Assembly (NCBI GenBank): GCA_002943765.1
Contig: PQWQ01000006.1
Span: 1,488,001-1,552,000 of the forward strand
Direction of reading: 5' to 3'
DNA: 64,000 bases
DNA from: Psoroptes ovis
Taxonomy: Eukaryota > Arthropoda > Arachnida > Sarcoptiformes > Psoroptidae
Shown here: positions 37,841-52,600 of the stretch, in pieces
How the letters are laid out: the number at the start of each line of letters is the position of its first letter
Position numbering within the stretch: position 1 is the stretch's first letter
Notes under the pieces: generated by a model
What the model saw: the letters and a program-made list of their open reading frames with translations, nothing else
The model's database searches: none
What the model was told of the DNA's origin: nothing
Position numbers and translations under genes: made by a program

Positions 37841-40800
37841 ATCACATTCGTTGTACGAATGAAGATCCATCACAAAAAATAATAATGATTATAACGGACA
37901 TGGATTTCTGAAATGATGATTGAACATGGGTAATTTCAATGATCAATAACAAAAAGAAAAAAATGAATGAATGATAATAACATATGTTGATGAGTTTTTT
38001 TTTCGATTTCAAACAAATGAAAGTTTGTACCGAGCTAGAAGTTATAGTTAAGTGTACGACGCTGCAAAAATGTATTTGATGATAGATTATGCCAAATCAA
38101 AATGATGAATATATGAAAGCAAAAAAAAAAAATGCGAATATTTTTCTTTGATATTGGTGGTCATTTTTTGGTGAAATTGAATATTTGTGAATGTGTCGTT
38201 ATTTTATATTTTGAAAATGAAAAAACTAAAAATAGAATTTGACAAAAAAAATCGAAATTGAAAATCTTCAATTTCGATTCATCGATTTGAAAATCAAAAA
38301 TTTCTTTTACTTATTTTTCAAATTTAAATCTAAAGATAACGAAACAAATATTTGGATAAATAATAATTTACTTCGACTACATGAATGATATGTGTTCAAT
38401 GAATTAATATTTGCTTATTCATTTTCATCATTTTAGAAATAATTTTCAATGGTTTCAAATTGTAATTCGTTTTCCATATGATCGAAAGAAATTGATTGAT
38501 TGATCTATCGTATTTTTTTTCGAAAAAATCAAGAGAAAATAGCAAAATAATGGAACGATATTTGCTTGGTTATGGTCGATTTGGCATCAAATTTTTAGTT
38601 AGTTCGTTTATTTACATTTTTGCTACTGTGATTAGAACTTGAAAGAAAATAAATTGAAACTTGGTTATTTCATGTTCGTTAGGCATTCAATTTGTGTTCA
38701 AATATACACAACAAACAAAAAGACAGTGAACTCATTGTTTTTTCTTGGTATTTCAAAACATCTCAGGCAAGCGAAAGAATTTGGTCATATGGTAAATTGA
38801 ATATTTTGAATTAATAAATGAATGAAAAAAAATGATGTATTATTGTGACAGGTTTTGAGGTCGAATATTTCTTTTCTTTGGAATGGAATAGAATCGTTGA
38901 TTCAACTTGAGATTCACATTTAGAAAAATATTTTGAATCTAATTTATTCAAATATGAGTTGTATATGAAATATTAATCAATTAGAAATTGCAAATATGTA
39001 TTCCTGCTGTTAAAATTTATGTATATTATGATGCATATTACTACAATCAAATTTGTTCGTGTGTGTTCGTAAAGATGATTTTGAAAAAAATTGAATAACA
39101 ATAATAATTAGCTCGAAGATAGATGAATCGATCTTAATCTTGTGCAGATAGATCGATCGATATTGATCATTTTTTTTTCATCTAAATATCTATTTTGATT
39201 CAGATTTAATCTATCGATCATCGATAATCGAAAATTGATGGACACGCGAATGACCCTAAAAATAAATATTTTTCTAATCCAATAGTAATGAAGAGATAAG
39301 ATTATAAAATGATTGATTGTTTCGAATTTGAAGAAGAAAAAAAAATGGTCAAATTTCTGAACCATTCATTCGGTAGACTAATCAATCAATCGTATTGTTA
39401 TTCGATGTTTGAAATGAAAATGAATGAACAGAAAGATATATCAATGGATGAATGAACGGAAAAAAAGTGATGATGATGTTCACATAAATATCAACAATCG
39501 ATATTTCGATCAATTAATCGATAAAGTAGAAATCAATGATTATCATCAACATACATTTGATGAACATAAAGTGAATTGAAACAATGAAATGAAATATTTC
39601 TATTCTTAATGCGGATAATAATAGAAATGAAAGCAAAAATTGATCAAACAAAATGAAATAATGATATTAATTATGAGAAATAGGCAATTTCTAAATACTT
39701 TATACTAATAATAATAATGATAATATCAATGTTTGATTGACAAAATGAGAATATTTTTTTATATTTATTTTGTCTCAATTTTGAAATATTAATCAAATAT
39801 TTATAATAACAATAATACATAAAAAATATGAAAAAATTTTCATCCGAAACAAACAAACGAAAATAAAAATAAAATACAATCAAAAATAAAGAAGAAAATT
39901 AAGGAAGAAATGTGAATAAATGAATGAATGGATGGAAAATGTATCAAAAATTCAATTTAACGAACGAAAATTGAAAATAACTGAAAAAAATCGTGATGAC
40001 TTAATATTTTATAAATATTATTAAATAAAAATATTACATAATAATAATATTAAAAATAATAATGAAAACAACAAAAACAGAAACAAATCAGCATCCCTCT
40101 TATACGAAAACATTTACTTTCTCAATCATAATTACATTAAAATGTGTTTTGTTGGTTTACCAAACTATTCATAAAAATAGCATTCAATTAAATAATACGC
40201 GTGTTATCTATCTGAAAAAAATCTACAAATGGTACACCACACTGATGGCTGGTTTTCATCAAATATTGCGTAACAAAACAAAGAATGAAAATGAAAACGA
40301 ATTTCTTCTTGGTATTGGACAAACTATTTGGTGGTTATTTTTAGGATTGTTTAAAAAGTGAAATGAAATAAACAAGAAAAAAAATAATGGATATTTTCCC
40401 CTTCTTTTTTCTGAAAACATCATGTCCATTTGAAATACATTAAATTATTTTTATTTATGGACATTTATTTATTTACACACACAGACAAACAAAAATATAC
40501 ATTTCTCATACTTTTTTTCAAATTCAATTCAATTCAAATGGACAATTTAAATTTTAAACCATTTTATTTTTCAATTATGTTATTATCATTAATATTATTA
40601 TTGTTATAATCTAAGATTTAATATAATATGAAAAATTTAAACCATAAGAAATTTATCAGAAATGGAAAGTAAAATGGCAATATCATTTAAATACCATTAT
40701 CATCTCATTCAGACATGTATTGTGTCAAAAAAAGAAAAATTCAGGATAAAAATATTACACGAATTTATCATTTCAAAATATCTCGTAAAGATTTGAAAAA

Positions 40801-42794
40801 ATGGATGAAGAAATGTTCAAAATATTCAAAAGATGAAAATATACATTTTCTGTGAATTACTCTTACTAAAAAAAAATTCCATTTCTTGAAAATGATCAAA
40901 TGATCTATTTAAAACAAAAACAACGACAGAACAATTGATTCGATTCGTACATGTCACTCCAACATTCACACAAAGATCGTTGAAAAATGATCTTATTATT
41001 CATTTTTTACATTATGGTTTATCTTTTCAGATGATTGGTGTCTCAAGTCTGAAGCCTTTTTGACTTGAGCTATAGGGAGATTTATTTTCAATATTATAGT
41101 TACACCTTGAAGAAAAAGTGAAAAATATTCATTGAAATGTGAAATATTCACATTTAAAACAAAAACTAAAAAAATGAAAATGATATTAATAGTATTATTA
41201 ATCAAGATCAACATTTATATAATAATACAAATTTGTATGATCATTCATTTGTATATAACTCTGGAAAAAAAATTAAAGATTAAGCATTCAGATCATATTA
41301 GATTTATACAATATACAAAATCACATGGATTTACACCTGTGTGATGATTATTATTCATTTATTTTATTATTATCATTCCTTTTTTATTTCGGTTGTGGTC
41401 GACAAGACTCAATGCTTTTAACTTTGTTTTTGGCCAAAATTCTCATTTTCATAAAATTGGTTGCCTTCTATATATCTTCTGTGCAATGAATAAATGTTTA
41501 TATATGATTAAAAATTTGATAATCGTTAAGACCATGAATATTAAAAATTATTTATACCAGAGAATAAAATAAGATTAAGAAAATCATGCAACTATGATAA
41601 TTAGAATGAATCTTTAATGGCCGTTTGAAAGGATTGATTTCTTCTTTCAAATAGCAACTATTTCTTACAAAAGTATGAATATGACAACGATATGAAAGCG
41701 TCGATGACTATTCAAGTGTAATTTAAAAACAAACGTATTTATACACCATCAGCATTCGATGTGATAATAGCCTACTGACTTACTCATCAACATTTGAGAT
41801 GATAAAATCTGAAAAAGAAAAATTCCAAAATAAAAAATTGAAAAAAAAATTTGTGATTGTCAGTACATTGAAATCATGAATAAAAATGTGTTTCTGTGAT
41901 TCACATGTAGATGCACACACATACAATTGATTCACCTATGGTAGTTCAAAAACTTAAATAGACCATTTGATGATTTTATCTAATAACGATCGGAAAATTG
42001 AACCGATGGCAACACATGGAATCATCTATGATTAAGACTAAGTTAGTAAAAAATATAAGAAACGATTGACCCAATGGAGCAAAACAACAGCAAATCAAAC
42101 AACTACTTGAATTCATAACACATTTATTGATATTTAAACATCACCCAATTGCTGTTTGAAAGTGGTCAGATTATTATCTTTGAATAGAGACGAGTGAAAG
42201 AAAAATAATTCAAGTATCATGCAATAGGTCGATATGAATCGATGAATTTCGATAATATGATCAATGATCAAAACGTGTTGGGAAATCGATTTGAAAGATA
42301 ACAAATTAAATTGTAATGATTCAACATCAATGTTCGAAAAACGAATCATTAAAAATCATTTCTTTCAAGAAATCAAACATTTTCGAATTAATATGCATAC
42401 ATGTGCGTAAAGGGTATATATTAAGATAACATGTTGAAAAATAATAATATTAAAAGATTTCGACTATGAACAATACTTCATAATTCAATAGCATAACTAA
42501 ATCAAACCATAACAAAATCTTAGAATGAGAGAATTTTTCAAAAATTTGAATATTTGTTTTACAAAGCAAAATTAAAACAAATCCTTCGAATGAATTTCAA
42601 GTATTCATACATATCGAATAGATAAACAATTTAATTTCAATTTAAATTCAATTTGTATGCATAAAATTATTGTATATTTTCTCACACCTTAAAAATATAA
42701 TGGTCATTTTAGTTATTTACTTAATTTTTTCAATGGGTGATTATTGATGTCACCATTCATTGAACATTGAAAAGATTTGGTGAATTCATTTCAA

Positions 42795-42817
42795 GTGTGT
42801 GTGTGTGTGTGTGTGTG
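42795..42817. repeat. (GT)n microsatellite
   Basis: About 11 uninterrupted GT units. Shorter GT/CA tracts occur elsewhere in the window. Confidence 0.9.
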
Positions 42818-43099
42818 AGTTAACTAAACGATAATAAACTTGATGATAATCATATGTTGTCGAAATGTACAGATTTTTAGGGAAGAAAATTTTTTTAAAA
42901 GCAATTTTAAGCAATTAATTATCTATATTTCTAAGCTATTTATTGTTGCCAATTTTTGTTTTTCTTCACAACAACAACTAAGTTGATTTGACAATTCAGT
43001 TGATTATTGGAAATATATTGAACAAAAAATTGCATTCGATTGAAAAAAACACAATAATTGATTGTATTTGGATCAATTGATTTTTTTTATTTACATGAA

Positions 43100-43115
43100 A
43101 TTTTTCGCGAAAAAT
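43100..43115. promoter_or_regulatory. Perfect CGCG-centred palindrome
   Basis: ATTTTTCGCGAAAAAT is an exact 16-bp palindrome of the same design as the one at 14674. Its function is unknown, and its recurrence in a CG-poor sequence is the only evidence. Confidence 0.2.
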
Positions 43116-46100
43116 CACATTTTTGGTGAAAACAAAAATCAGTGTATAAATTATCATTGGTAAAGGTTTAGATTTTTACCTCGAAGAAATTTCATTTTAT
43201 TCGGGAAGAAAATTATCAATGAAGAAAATGGAAAAAAATTCAGATCAATTTTAATTGAATCTGAATAGCTGTACATTGGATGTTTTTTCTTTTTGATGAA
43301 ATTCAAATTATTTTGATAATAATGATGATGATGATGATAAAATGACAAGATCATATATTGTGATTTAATAATATAAATGTGTTCAGTAGATAAGGAAATA
43401 TAACACACACAAAACTGTGATATATATGCAAAGTGGAATGTGTGTAAGGAATGTTTCAAGTCAAAAAGAAAAAAATCGTAATTTCCCGTTGTACAGTTGA
43501 GATTAATAAAATCAAATTATCGAATTGATGCTGCTTGAACTGGATAGCAATGGTCAAAGCAGTGGCATAATGCGTAATGATACGCCATTCAGAGCATTAA
43601 AATCAACAACAACATTTATCATGAGCGGCGTTTGTTGGTGGAAATTTCAAAGCAAAAATTTAATCAATCCTGAGAGGCAAAATCAAAATAATTATCAAGG
43701 AGTTTTCTGAAGAAATTTTTTCTTAAAAAGATTTTTTGACAAACAAATTTCGTCGAAAGAAACGTATAAAGAAAAATTCCCTCCAAAATTTCTGATTCAA
43801 AGATTTCTGAACAAAAAAAAAAAAAAAACAAAAATTTTATCACAGATTATTATCATTATTATTGATCTAGATTTGATCATCATCATCATGCACACGAATA
43901 AACACAAACACACTAATTATCATTCAATTTAAAAAGATTTGAATTTATGAACAAAAAAAAATTGTTTCATCTATTATAATCAAAGAACGAATGAATGAAT
44001 GCTCCATGTGAAAATTTAACTTTGAAAATATTGTTTTGTATATTCATATTTGATTCATAATCATAATAATAATGATTATGTTTAATATATAATTATTATT
44101 GATTCATAAATTTTTTTCTTCTTCTTCCTTGCAAATTGTTATTTACACCATTTACATAGTATAAATATAAATAATTAAGTAAAAATGAATATGAATATCT
44201 TTAAATAGAAAGTATTTTATTTTAGGAGAAAAAAATTATTTCATTGTTTACTATTGTTTTGATCATTTCAATAAATAGAAACAAATGAATGAATGAATGC
44301 ATGAATATTTTCCATTTTATTAATAATGATCGAATGATCTAAATGTTTGAGTGAAAACATTTTTAAACATTGATTTATAGAATTTGAAAGAAGAAGAAAT
44401 AAATGAAATGATCGATTATCATCATTGTTAAATGTATTAACTACAAAAAAAATGGTAACAGATATGCCAAGAGTGTCAAAAATTTTTTTAAAGATGAATG
44501 AATAAAATATTAATAAAATAATGATAATTAATGATTATCATCCATATGCAAAGACTTTCACCTTTGATTAAGATTTTTTTTTCATTTTTCTTAATTTGAT
44601 TGTTTCTATTTATATGAACATTTCAATACTGACATCAATATTTCAAATTTTTTGTGAAAAAATTTTTCTTGAAAAAAATAGATCAGTGTGTGAAAAGATA
44701 GATTGAATAAAATGTACAGATTCAATCCTTAAGATTGTCGAATCGGTACAAATATACTCAGCTGAAGCCAAATATGTTTCAGTTTGTTTATTAAGTGTAA
44801 TTATTCATGGTCTATGCTCGAGAATTTTACGGCATTTTTCGATGTCAATTGAAATTTTGACATCCAGCATATAACAGACACTTAAAAAAGACATCCTGAA
44901 TTCTTTCATGAATATATAATTTGATTAATCGATTTTTAGTTTTAGTGTATATGTGTGATGATATTTTAACACACATATTCATTTCTTATTTCTATTTTGA
45001 TCTAATTGTGACATGGAAATAGAAGAAAAAAAATAAATGAATTTCAATCAAATTCAATCAATCAAAGATAATGATTAGATTGCAATATCAACAACATATA
45101 CGCATCACACAAAAACTGTATCCGAAAAGGAATAGATACTTTGATAATAAATAAAACAGGTAGAAATGAAAAGAAAAAAATTTTCAAACATCATTAAACC
45201 GCAATAACCGACATACATATGAAAAAAAAATGAGATCAAATCCTTTTATATCTAAATAATGAGAAATATTCGGATGTTATATATTTATTAATTCTCAACA
45301 TGTAATCAAGTAGAGATAGAAGAAAAAAAGTACCAAATTGCCGAGATATTTTGTTTATTAATTATTTTTAATAATTGGAATTTACATCTCAAACAATCAC
45401 ATCCTCAAACGGAAAAAACGTGTGAAAATTTTCCACAATTAACACACACACAACACACAGACACACGACTAAATTTAGAATCATAGATTTTGTAAAAGAA
45501 AAAATTTCAAGGAAAAAAATGGAATTTTTCATTATGAAAATGAAAATATGTGCCAAATTATAGAGGAAAAATGGATAGATATTCATTTAATCAAACACAC
45601 CGAATAATACTGATTGATTATGAATTGATTGGTTAAAAGAAAAAATTTCTTTTACCATCAATTTCATTATTAATCGATAAAAATAATAATAATATGAATA
45701 TAAATCAATAGAAATAAACTCACACACACAGACACTTGTTGATTCTAAATATGGATTCATTAATTAATAACAAAACGAAAAAAATAGATGAAAGATCAAG
45801 TTTGCTGGCCATAGATAAGAACCTTTTCAGCATTTTTTTCAATGATCGATTGAATTAAATAGTAAAGAAATAGATGGACAGCTTCAAAATTAGAAAAATC
45901 ATTTTTTCCAAGTCGATTTGTTGCATCATATTATAGGGCTATGACTGTGTGTGTGATCATGAAATTCATGTCGATTACTGATATATGGAATAAATAAATG
46001 AATGAGTCAGAAAAAATGTTTTTTTTCTTGCATTCAATCATTCATTTTACATAGGATTAATAATTTGATTAATAATTTTTTTTCAATTCAATTCGATTCA

Positions 46101-47138
46101 ATATGAACTGGAAACACTTTATATATGTTTATTATTATTATTATTATTATTAAGAAAATGAAATCTTTCGAGGTTATCTATTATCTATTTTCATTATTAT
46201 TATTATTATGATTTTAAGTAATACCTTTCCTAAAAATAGCGACAATGACAGTGAATAACAGTGATGGCAAGCAACAACAACAACAAGTGAAACAAACGAA
46301 AAAAGTTGGTCAAAATATTATTGAAGATTATCAAAAACAGTAGTAGTTATAGTATTCGATGAATTGAAATCATATGAAATGAATAAATAAAATGAATGAA
46401 TGAATGAATAGATGGATTGATGCTAAATAATAATAATGATAATAATGTTAAATAATAATTCAATTTCATTAAATCATTTTTTTTTTCTTTCAGCTTATGA
46501 TGATGATCATGATCGATCAACAAGTAAAATGAATTAATGAATGAAGAATAGATTCATCAAGATTGAATGTATCAAACGATCAACGAAGATAAAATAAATG
46601 GAAAATGGATGTTGGCCAAATAATCAAACATATATCGTTTGATCGATTGTCTGTTGATTTGTTGTACCGATTTTTGTATTAAATGATGAAGCAAAGCAAA
46701 AAAAATGGTCATAATAATAATCGAATCGGACAATTGCAGTGTCAAATATTCGATGGATTTTGCAATCAGAAAAATCAATCGAGGAAGATCATTGAAGAAA
46801 TCATTCTCTTCATTTTGGTCATTAAAAGTTAGATTAAGTTTGCTTTGTTAGATGCTAAACCCTAAACGGGTAATGAATGCAAGCTCGTGTATGTGTGTGT
46901 GTGTGGTAAATTCAATTTTTAAAAAATTAAATGACACTAACCAATGTGGTAAAGCTAAATAGATGGTATACCTGTTCAAGTAGTAAGCGCAATAAGTAAG
47001 TTTGATATTGAACAAGTTTTAAATCTTCATTTCAAATAGATTGTCCGACATCTATCGTACGAGTTTGGAGTTTTTTTTGAAAATTTTCATTTTTAAAATT
47101 CGTATTCAATGATTTATATTTTTGAATCAACTTTCAGT

Positions 47139-47660
47139 GTTGCAAATAAAGTAGAACTCAGTTGTTACCGAAAAAACGGCAAAATTTAATTGAAGTATGA
47201 AAAATCGATTAGAAACACGTGCTATGCGCGCGTGTACGAATTTCTAAGTTCCAAGCAAGCAGCAATGATAATTAAGTGACTTTTATTTTGAAAAAGTTAC
47301 ACATTTTGTCAATAATGCTAATGAACATTTGAAAATAGAGGTCAAAGGTTGTTAGACAGGGTGAAATTGTCCCCATTGTTCAGTGTATGCTAAAATTCAG
47401 TGAAACTTTTGTTCAATTAATTAACCAAACAATAGTTTTGAAATATTGAAATAGCCGAAAGGTACTGGCTGGAGAATTGAAGCACAGCTGCACATTGACA
47501 TCGACATGCCGGCAGCGTAATGATGCGCTCAATTCAAGCGATTGCAAAGTGTTACCGGCATTCAATAAACAAAAATGTAAAATTAAATTGCCGGTATTGG
47601 TAATGTTAGGTTTGAATGCCAATTCAAAATACAATTACAGTACGTAAGATGGCGTTTTGT
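47139..47660. promoter_or_regulatory. G+C-richer patch with promoter-like motifs
   Basis: This block stands out from AT-rich surroundings. It contains a DR1-type nuclear-receptor half-site pair AGGTCA-A-AGGTTG (47339-47351), an E-box cagctg, inverted ccggca/gccggt words and, at its right edge, AAGATGGCG (47646-47654), which resembles the YY1/initiator motif seen at some transcription starts. A 73-codon minus-strand frame (47413-47634) crosses it, but I see no family or splice support. It could be a promoter, an untranslated exon or a decayed transposon. Confidence 0.25.
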
Positions 47661-49592
47661 AGCGGGTTGAAATGAATTATTCATTCGTTTTTTCTATTTT
47701 TAAGAATAGAAAACATTGGTAATCAATGGAAAATGTGTAACAAACACAATCGGATGAAAATTAATTGAATGAATGAAAAATGAATAAACGAAATTAATCA
47801 AATTCATTAAATTAACAATGAATAATGCGAAACAATGTAAATTTTCAATGACAATAGAAAAAATGAATGGCAATGAATAATGAAAAATATACGACACACA
47901 AGTTCGTTTCAAAACCGTTACTTTTTAGATAATTTTTGTCAGATGGGTTCCACATACCAATGTTGATTGTATTTTGATGTTGTATTTTGATGTAATTATC
48001 ATGTTTTGAAATTGCAATTCAATTCATATAAATATCGATTCAATATTTTGAAACATTGATTTGGATCTGGATTTTGGAAATCAAAATAAAATAATGAAAG
48101 TAAAAATGAATTCAAATTGAATAGGAATTGATTGATGAATCTATTTTCCAACTGACTTGATATTTTTGATTCGAGAGGTTTTTTGTAGAAATTTTCACAA
48201 AATTTCCAGAAATTTCAAATTAGTTTTTTCTCACAATTAGTTCACAATAAAATGATTTGGTCTTTGAAAAGAATTTGTCAGAGGATTGTCGAAAGAAAAA
48301 AGAAAAAAAATTGACCTAAATTTATTTCGATGTTGGTCTAATAATGATAATGACGATGAAGATGATCGATAACGAAAAATTGTAATGAAAATCAAAAATT
48401 GAATAATCAATAAATGCCATGAGTAAGGTAGGCATACAGGAATTAAAAAAATAGACATAGAGGCGGTAGGGTCCTGTCATTTTTAATCTAAGGTCAATCA
48501 AAGATTTAAGACTAGATATTTGACATGCCAATTATTTATAGATCTATTTTTATTCATTTATTTATTATTTTTCAATTTCAAAAATCAAGTCAAAAAATTA
48601 TTATTGATTATATTGATCTACAGCACGAAGGCGGATCATAATCTTTAAAACAAATTAAAAATAGATTAGCAATGATAAGATGATGATGTAAGGTAAGATA
48701 TGTTCTCAAGGGACACACACAAACAAACACGTACAGCAGAATTGAAATTAATTCGGTCACTAATAGATATTATCGAAAAATGAAATTTTTTAAATCATCA
48801 GATTAGAAATCTATCAATAAAAATACATATATTTTCAATTAGATTATTATTATTATTATTATTACGAGTAGTGAGTGATAACAAAATATTTCAAAATGAT
48901 TGATGAATATTTTTTCAAATGATATTTGAAATTATTTCAAATACATGCATGCATGGAATTCATACGTAAATTTCATTATTTAATTCAGATTATTTTAAAA
49001 ACATTGGAAATTAAATGAAAATATCAATTTGTTTTGATATTCAAAAGTTTTTCAGTGCTGAATTATGGAGGTGAATCAACTGAAAATGCAAAGGTCATTA
49101 CAATCGATGATTGATATTGATCAAGCAATGGCCCTAAATGAGACAAAAAAATTGGATTCGAAGAAAATGTTTTTCATTTTTTAATTTAAAATGCAAGGAT
49201 TGTCCACAGATGCAAATATTTTTCCGTAATTTTCCACGATACATAATTGAAAATATTTGAAAAACAATAGCAAAATTTGAAATGAAAATACGCATATCAT
49301 TTACTAATGATTCATTGAGGTTGCATTAAATGTCATATTTTTCTGCTACATCGGTACACATCATATACAAAAGGATAATGATGAATATGTTTACTATGTC
49401 ATTTTGTGACGATTATTCCTTTATCCTTATATCATTAATAATTTAAATAAAATGTCAAAAATTTGTGCTTGTCTCGCATATATTGCCAAAATTGTCGTCA
49501 AATGCCTAATGCTTTCAATTGTGATGACACAAAAGTCAAAGAGAAAAAAAGATTTTTGGTCGAAACGTCAATTGCCCTTTATGATTGGCAAA

Positions 49593-49620
49593 CATCATCA
49601 TCATCATCATCATCATCATC
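49593..49620. repeat. (CAT)n trinucleotide run
   Basis: Nine CAT units. They give false poly-His, poly-Ser and poly-Met frames on both strands, which are not genes. Confidence 0.9.
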
Positions 49621-52600
49621 CACGAAACAATCATCTGCTCGACATAATAATCTGTCATAACATTCATCGAAAAAAAATGATAACAACAATAATGTACAAA
49701 ATGCACTTCATGAACATACATAAATTTCAATAGATATGAATAGGGATAATGGCACATTCATATTGAAAGATATGTATATGATCTTCATTGTTATCATTAT
49801 TATTGTTATTATTGATAAAAAATAATATCAATAATAACGATAATGAACAAAGTCACGACAAATATTTATGACCTTGATATAATTTTCAAAATTGAAATTG
49901 TATCAAAATGATACGAAAATGATATTCAAAACAAAAGGATTCTCAAATGAAATGTTAATGAAGAAAATATTGGAATTTCAATGTAAAAATTTTTTTTCCA
50001 TTCATCGAAATGAAAATTCATTACACGATTGAAAGTCGGCTGAAAAGAAAAAAAGAAATTCATGAGATTATCTTTTAGATATAAGAAAATCTACATGACA
50101 TTTTGTTGAATGACAACAATAAACACTCACATATTTCAAAATTCAATAAAATGGAGTAACATTACTGATCCATGAAATTTGTAACAAAAAATTCAAAAAT
50201 TAGTCCAATAAAATGGTGTAAAAATAGCACGAAACAAAAAATTGGATTAACAAATTTCAAAAAAATCATTTACTTCATTCATAAATCGCTAGACATTTAC
50301 CATAATGAATACAAATGTTGGACAAAAATGTGTATGGCTTGATAATATTTTCATTTAATTTTCTCAGAGTTCAAAAATAAAAATCACGACCATTTTGAAT
50401 ATCAAAGCCATCATCATATATCATATTTAATGATCATATACAACATTTAAAAATACAATGAATCAAAATATTCTTTATTAAATTCATTAATCGAGTTTTT
50501 GTTAATTAATAAATCAAAAAAGAAAAAAATAAATATGATAATGATTCAATTTCCGAATGAAATCAAATGAATTTTTGATATTCAAGGGATAAATGGTAAT
50601 ATTACTGAAGAAAAAATATGTTTTATTGGATAGTTTTGTTTGTTGAGAAAAAAATGTATTATTATTTTCTCATAATGAATTCAATTTTTCTATGAGAATA
50701 TTTTTTTTATCATTACATTGGATGATTTATCATTTATGAATGTGGAAAATGATGAATTCATCACAAAATATGATAGTTAAACTAATCATTGGTATCAAAA
50801 CACATGAATAATAATTGCAAAAAATGAATCAACTTACCTTACGAATCGAAATGAAGAATGATGATGATGATAATTGGCAAAATATGGACAATCGTAAAAA
50901 TTGTTTATTTACAAATCATCGAATTCGAATGGATAAAATTACATTTGAAAAATTATTGAGTGAAAATCTATTCGAAAAAAATATATAAATGAAAATTGAA
51001 AAAATTAATTTCAAACAATAAGGGTTAAAAAAGTTTCGGTCTTTGACCTTTAGTGTAGTTAATTCTATTTCATGATCATTAGTAGACATAAATTAAAAAT
51101 TAGTGATAGTGATAATGATTTTCATCAATTTATTACCATTATCGTTATGATCATTTCAGACAGATGCTGAGCATCTAAAATTTCATCTACAAAAACCAAA
51201 CATTTTCAATGTATTCTCTAGTAAAATGAATATCTCACACACACACATGGATAATTATCACTACATTCACTATTTCCATTCGATTTCAACCAAAAAAATG
51301 ATAGAAATTCGATAACATAACTGTTGTTGGTGATAATTACGAAACTTTCGTAATCGAATATATACCATTATATTTATATATATTTGCAATATCGGTTTAT
51401 GCATATCAACATGTGCATATGTGTTTGAATCAACATTCATATCAAAATTCATCAATTACAGACATATCTGCAAAATAAATATAATAAAAATAGATTTGCT
51501 TCCTGGATGAATGGCCAAGAATTTATGCGTATTATTTGTTTCAATGTTTCTTGGATATTGTGAATGAAAAATTGAAATTTTATTTCATTTTATTCTTGAT
51601 AATACTAAAATTATCATTATTATTCTTACAAAAAACAAAACGTGAATGTTTTTCAATAGAAAAAACAAAAATATTATCATGTTCGTAAATGAAGGTAATA
51701 AAAATTGACATAAGGATATTTACGATTACGAATTATGATAATAATCAAATGTTGAATTTATTAACAATAAAAATAATAAAACCAACCACTGTTGTTAATC
51801 AACGAATCTGAATTCAAGTTTTTTTTTTAATTCTTAAAGAAGAAGGGTTTAAAAGGTTCGAAAGAGTTATATTTGATTGCTCATTATGATTTGAATTTTT
51901 AAAGGGTAATTTTCTTCCATTATCAACATCATCATCATAATTGTATAATGCTCATAATACAACTAGAAGACAAGATTATTGCTGATGTTCCATGTTCAAA
52001 AACAAAACATAAAAATGAATTTTCATGAGAAAACATTATAATTATATATAACGATGATAATAATAATAATGATGTAATCGTAATTATTATACTTTTGATC
52101 ATTTTATTTGAAAATTTGAAAATAATTTAAAATTCAAAGCTCAATAATTGTTGCTGTGTTATAGCCATTGATCAACACGAAAATCATCAATGACGTATTG
52201 ATCCTTCTTAGAAAATATTGAATGAATGGTTGCTCAGTAATAGGAGTTTTGAAATGCTCAACGGACATCGACAAAATGGTAAAAAATTACAAATTGCATC
52301 ACTCATAAAACGGTGAGAAATGAAATCAGATTAATCAAATATTTGATCATGAAAATGATTATATTGATCGTTTCAAAGAAAAATATTTCCTGAATTTTTT
52401 CTTATAAATACAATGTTTTAGATTTGAACAAATGCATTGAAAATTTTTTTATTTATTTGATCTAATTTTGCCAAGAAATTTTCATTTTTCTATGGATCAA
52501 ATGAATAATTAAAAAAATTCATTTCTGCTTGCTCAAACATCATGAAACCAATCATCGATTATGAATGGAAAAAAATCAAAATTCAAATCTGAAAAAATTG

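Larger units (their letters stand above)
37849..47138. other. Long region without recognisable gene
   Basis: About 9.3 kb of A/T-rich, low-complexity DNA. Open frames are few, short and Asn/Lys/Ile-rich. The only one with less biased codon use is on the plus strand at 43525-43710, without clear splice borders. A (GT)n run lies at 42795-42817. A 16-bp palindrome ATTTTTCGCGAAAAAT lies at 43100-43115. An 8-bp hairpin (ctcaagtc/gacttgag) is near 41043. Confidence 0.5.

Noticed and set aside
41043..41075. Hairpin ctcaagtc/gacttgag considered as a microRNA precursor
   Set aside because: The stem is only 8 bp and pairing does not extend to precursor length.
49452..49757. Three overlapping frames with poly-His, poly-Ser and poly-Met
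   Set aside because: All are created by the CAT repeat at 49593-49620.
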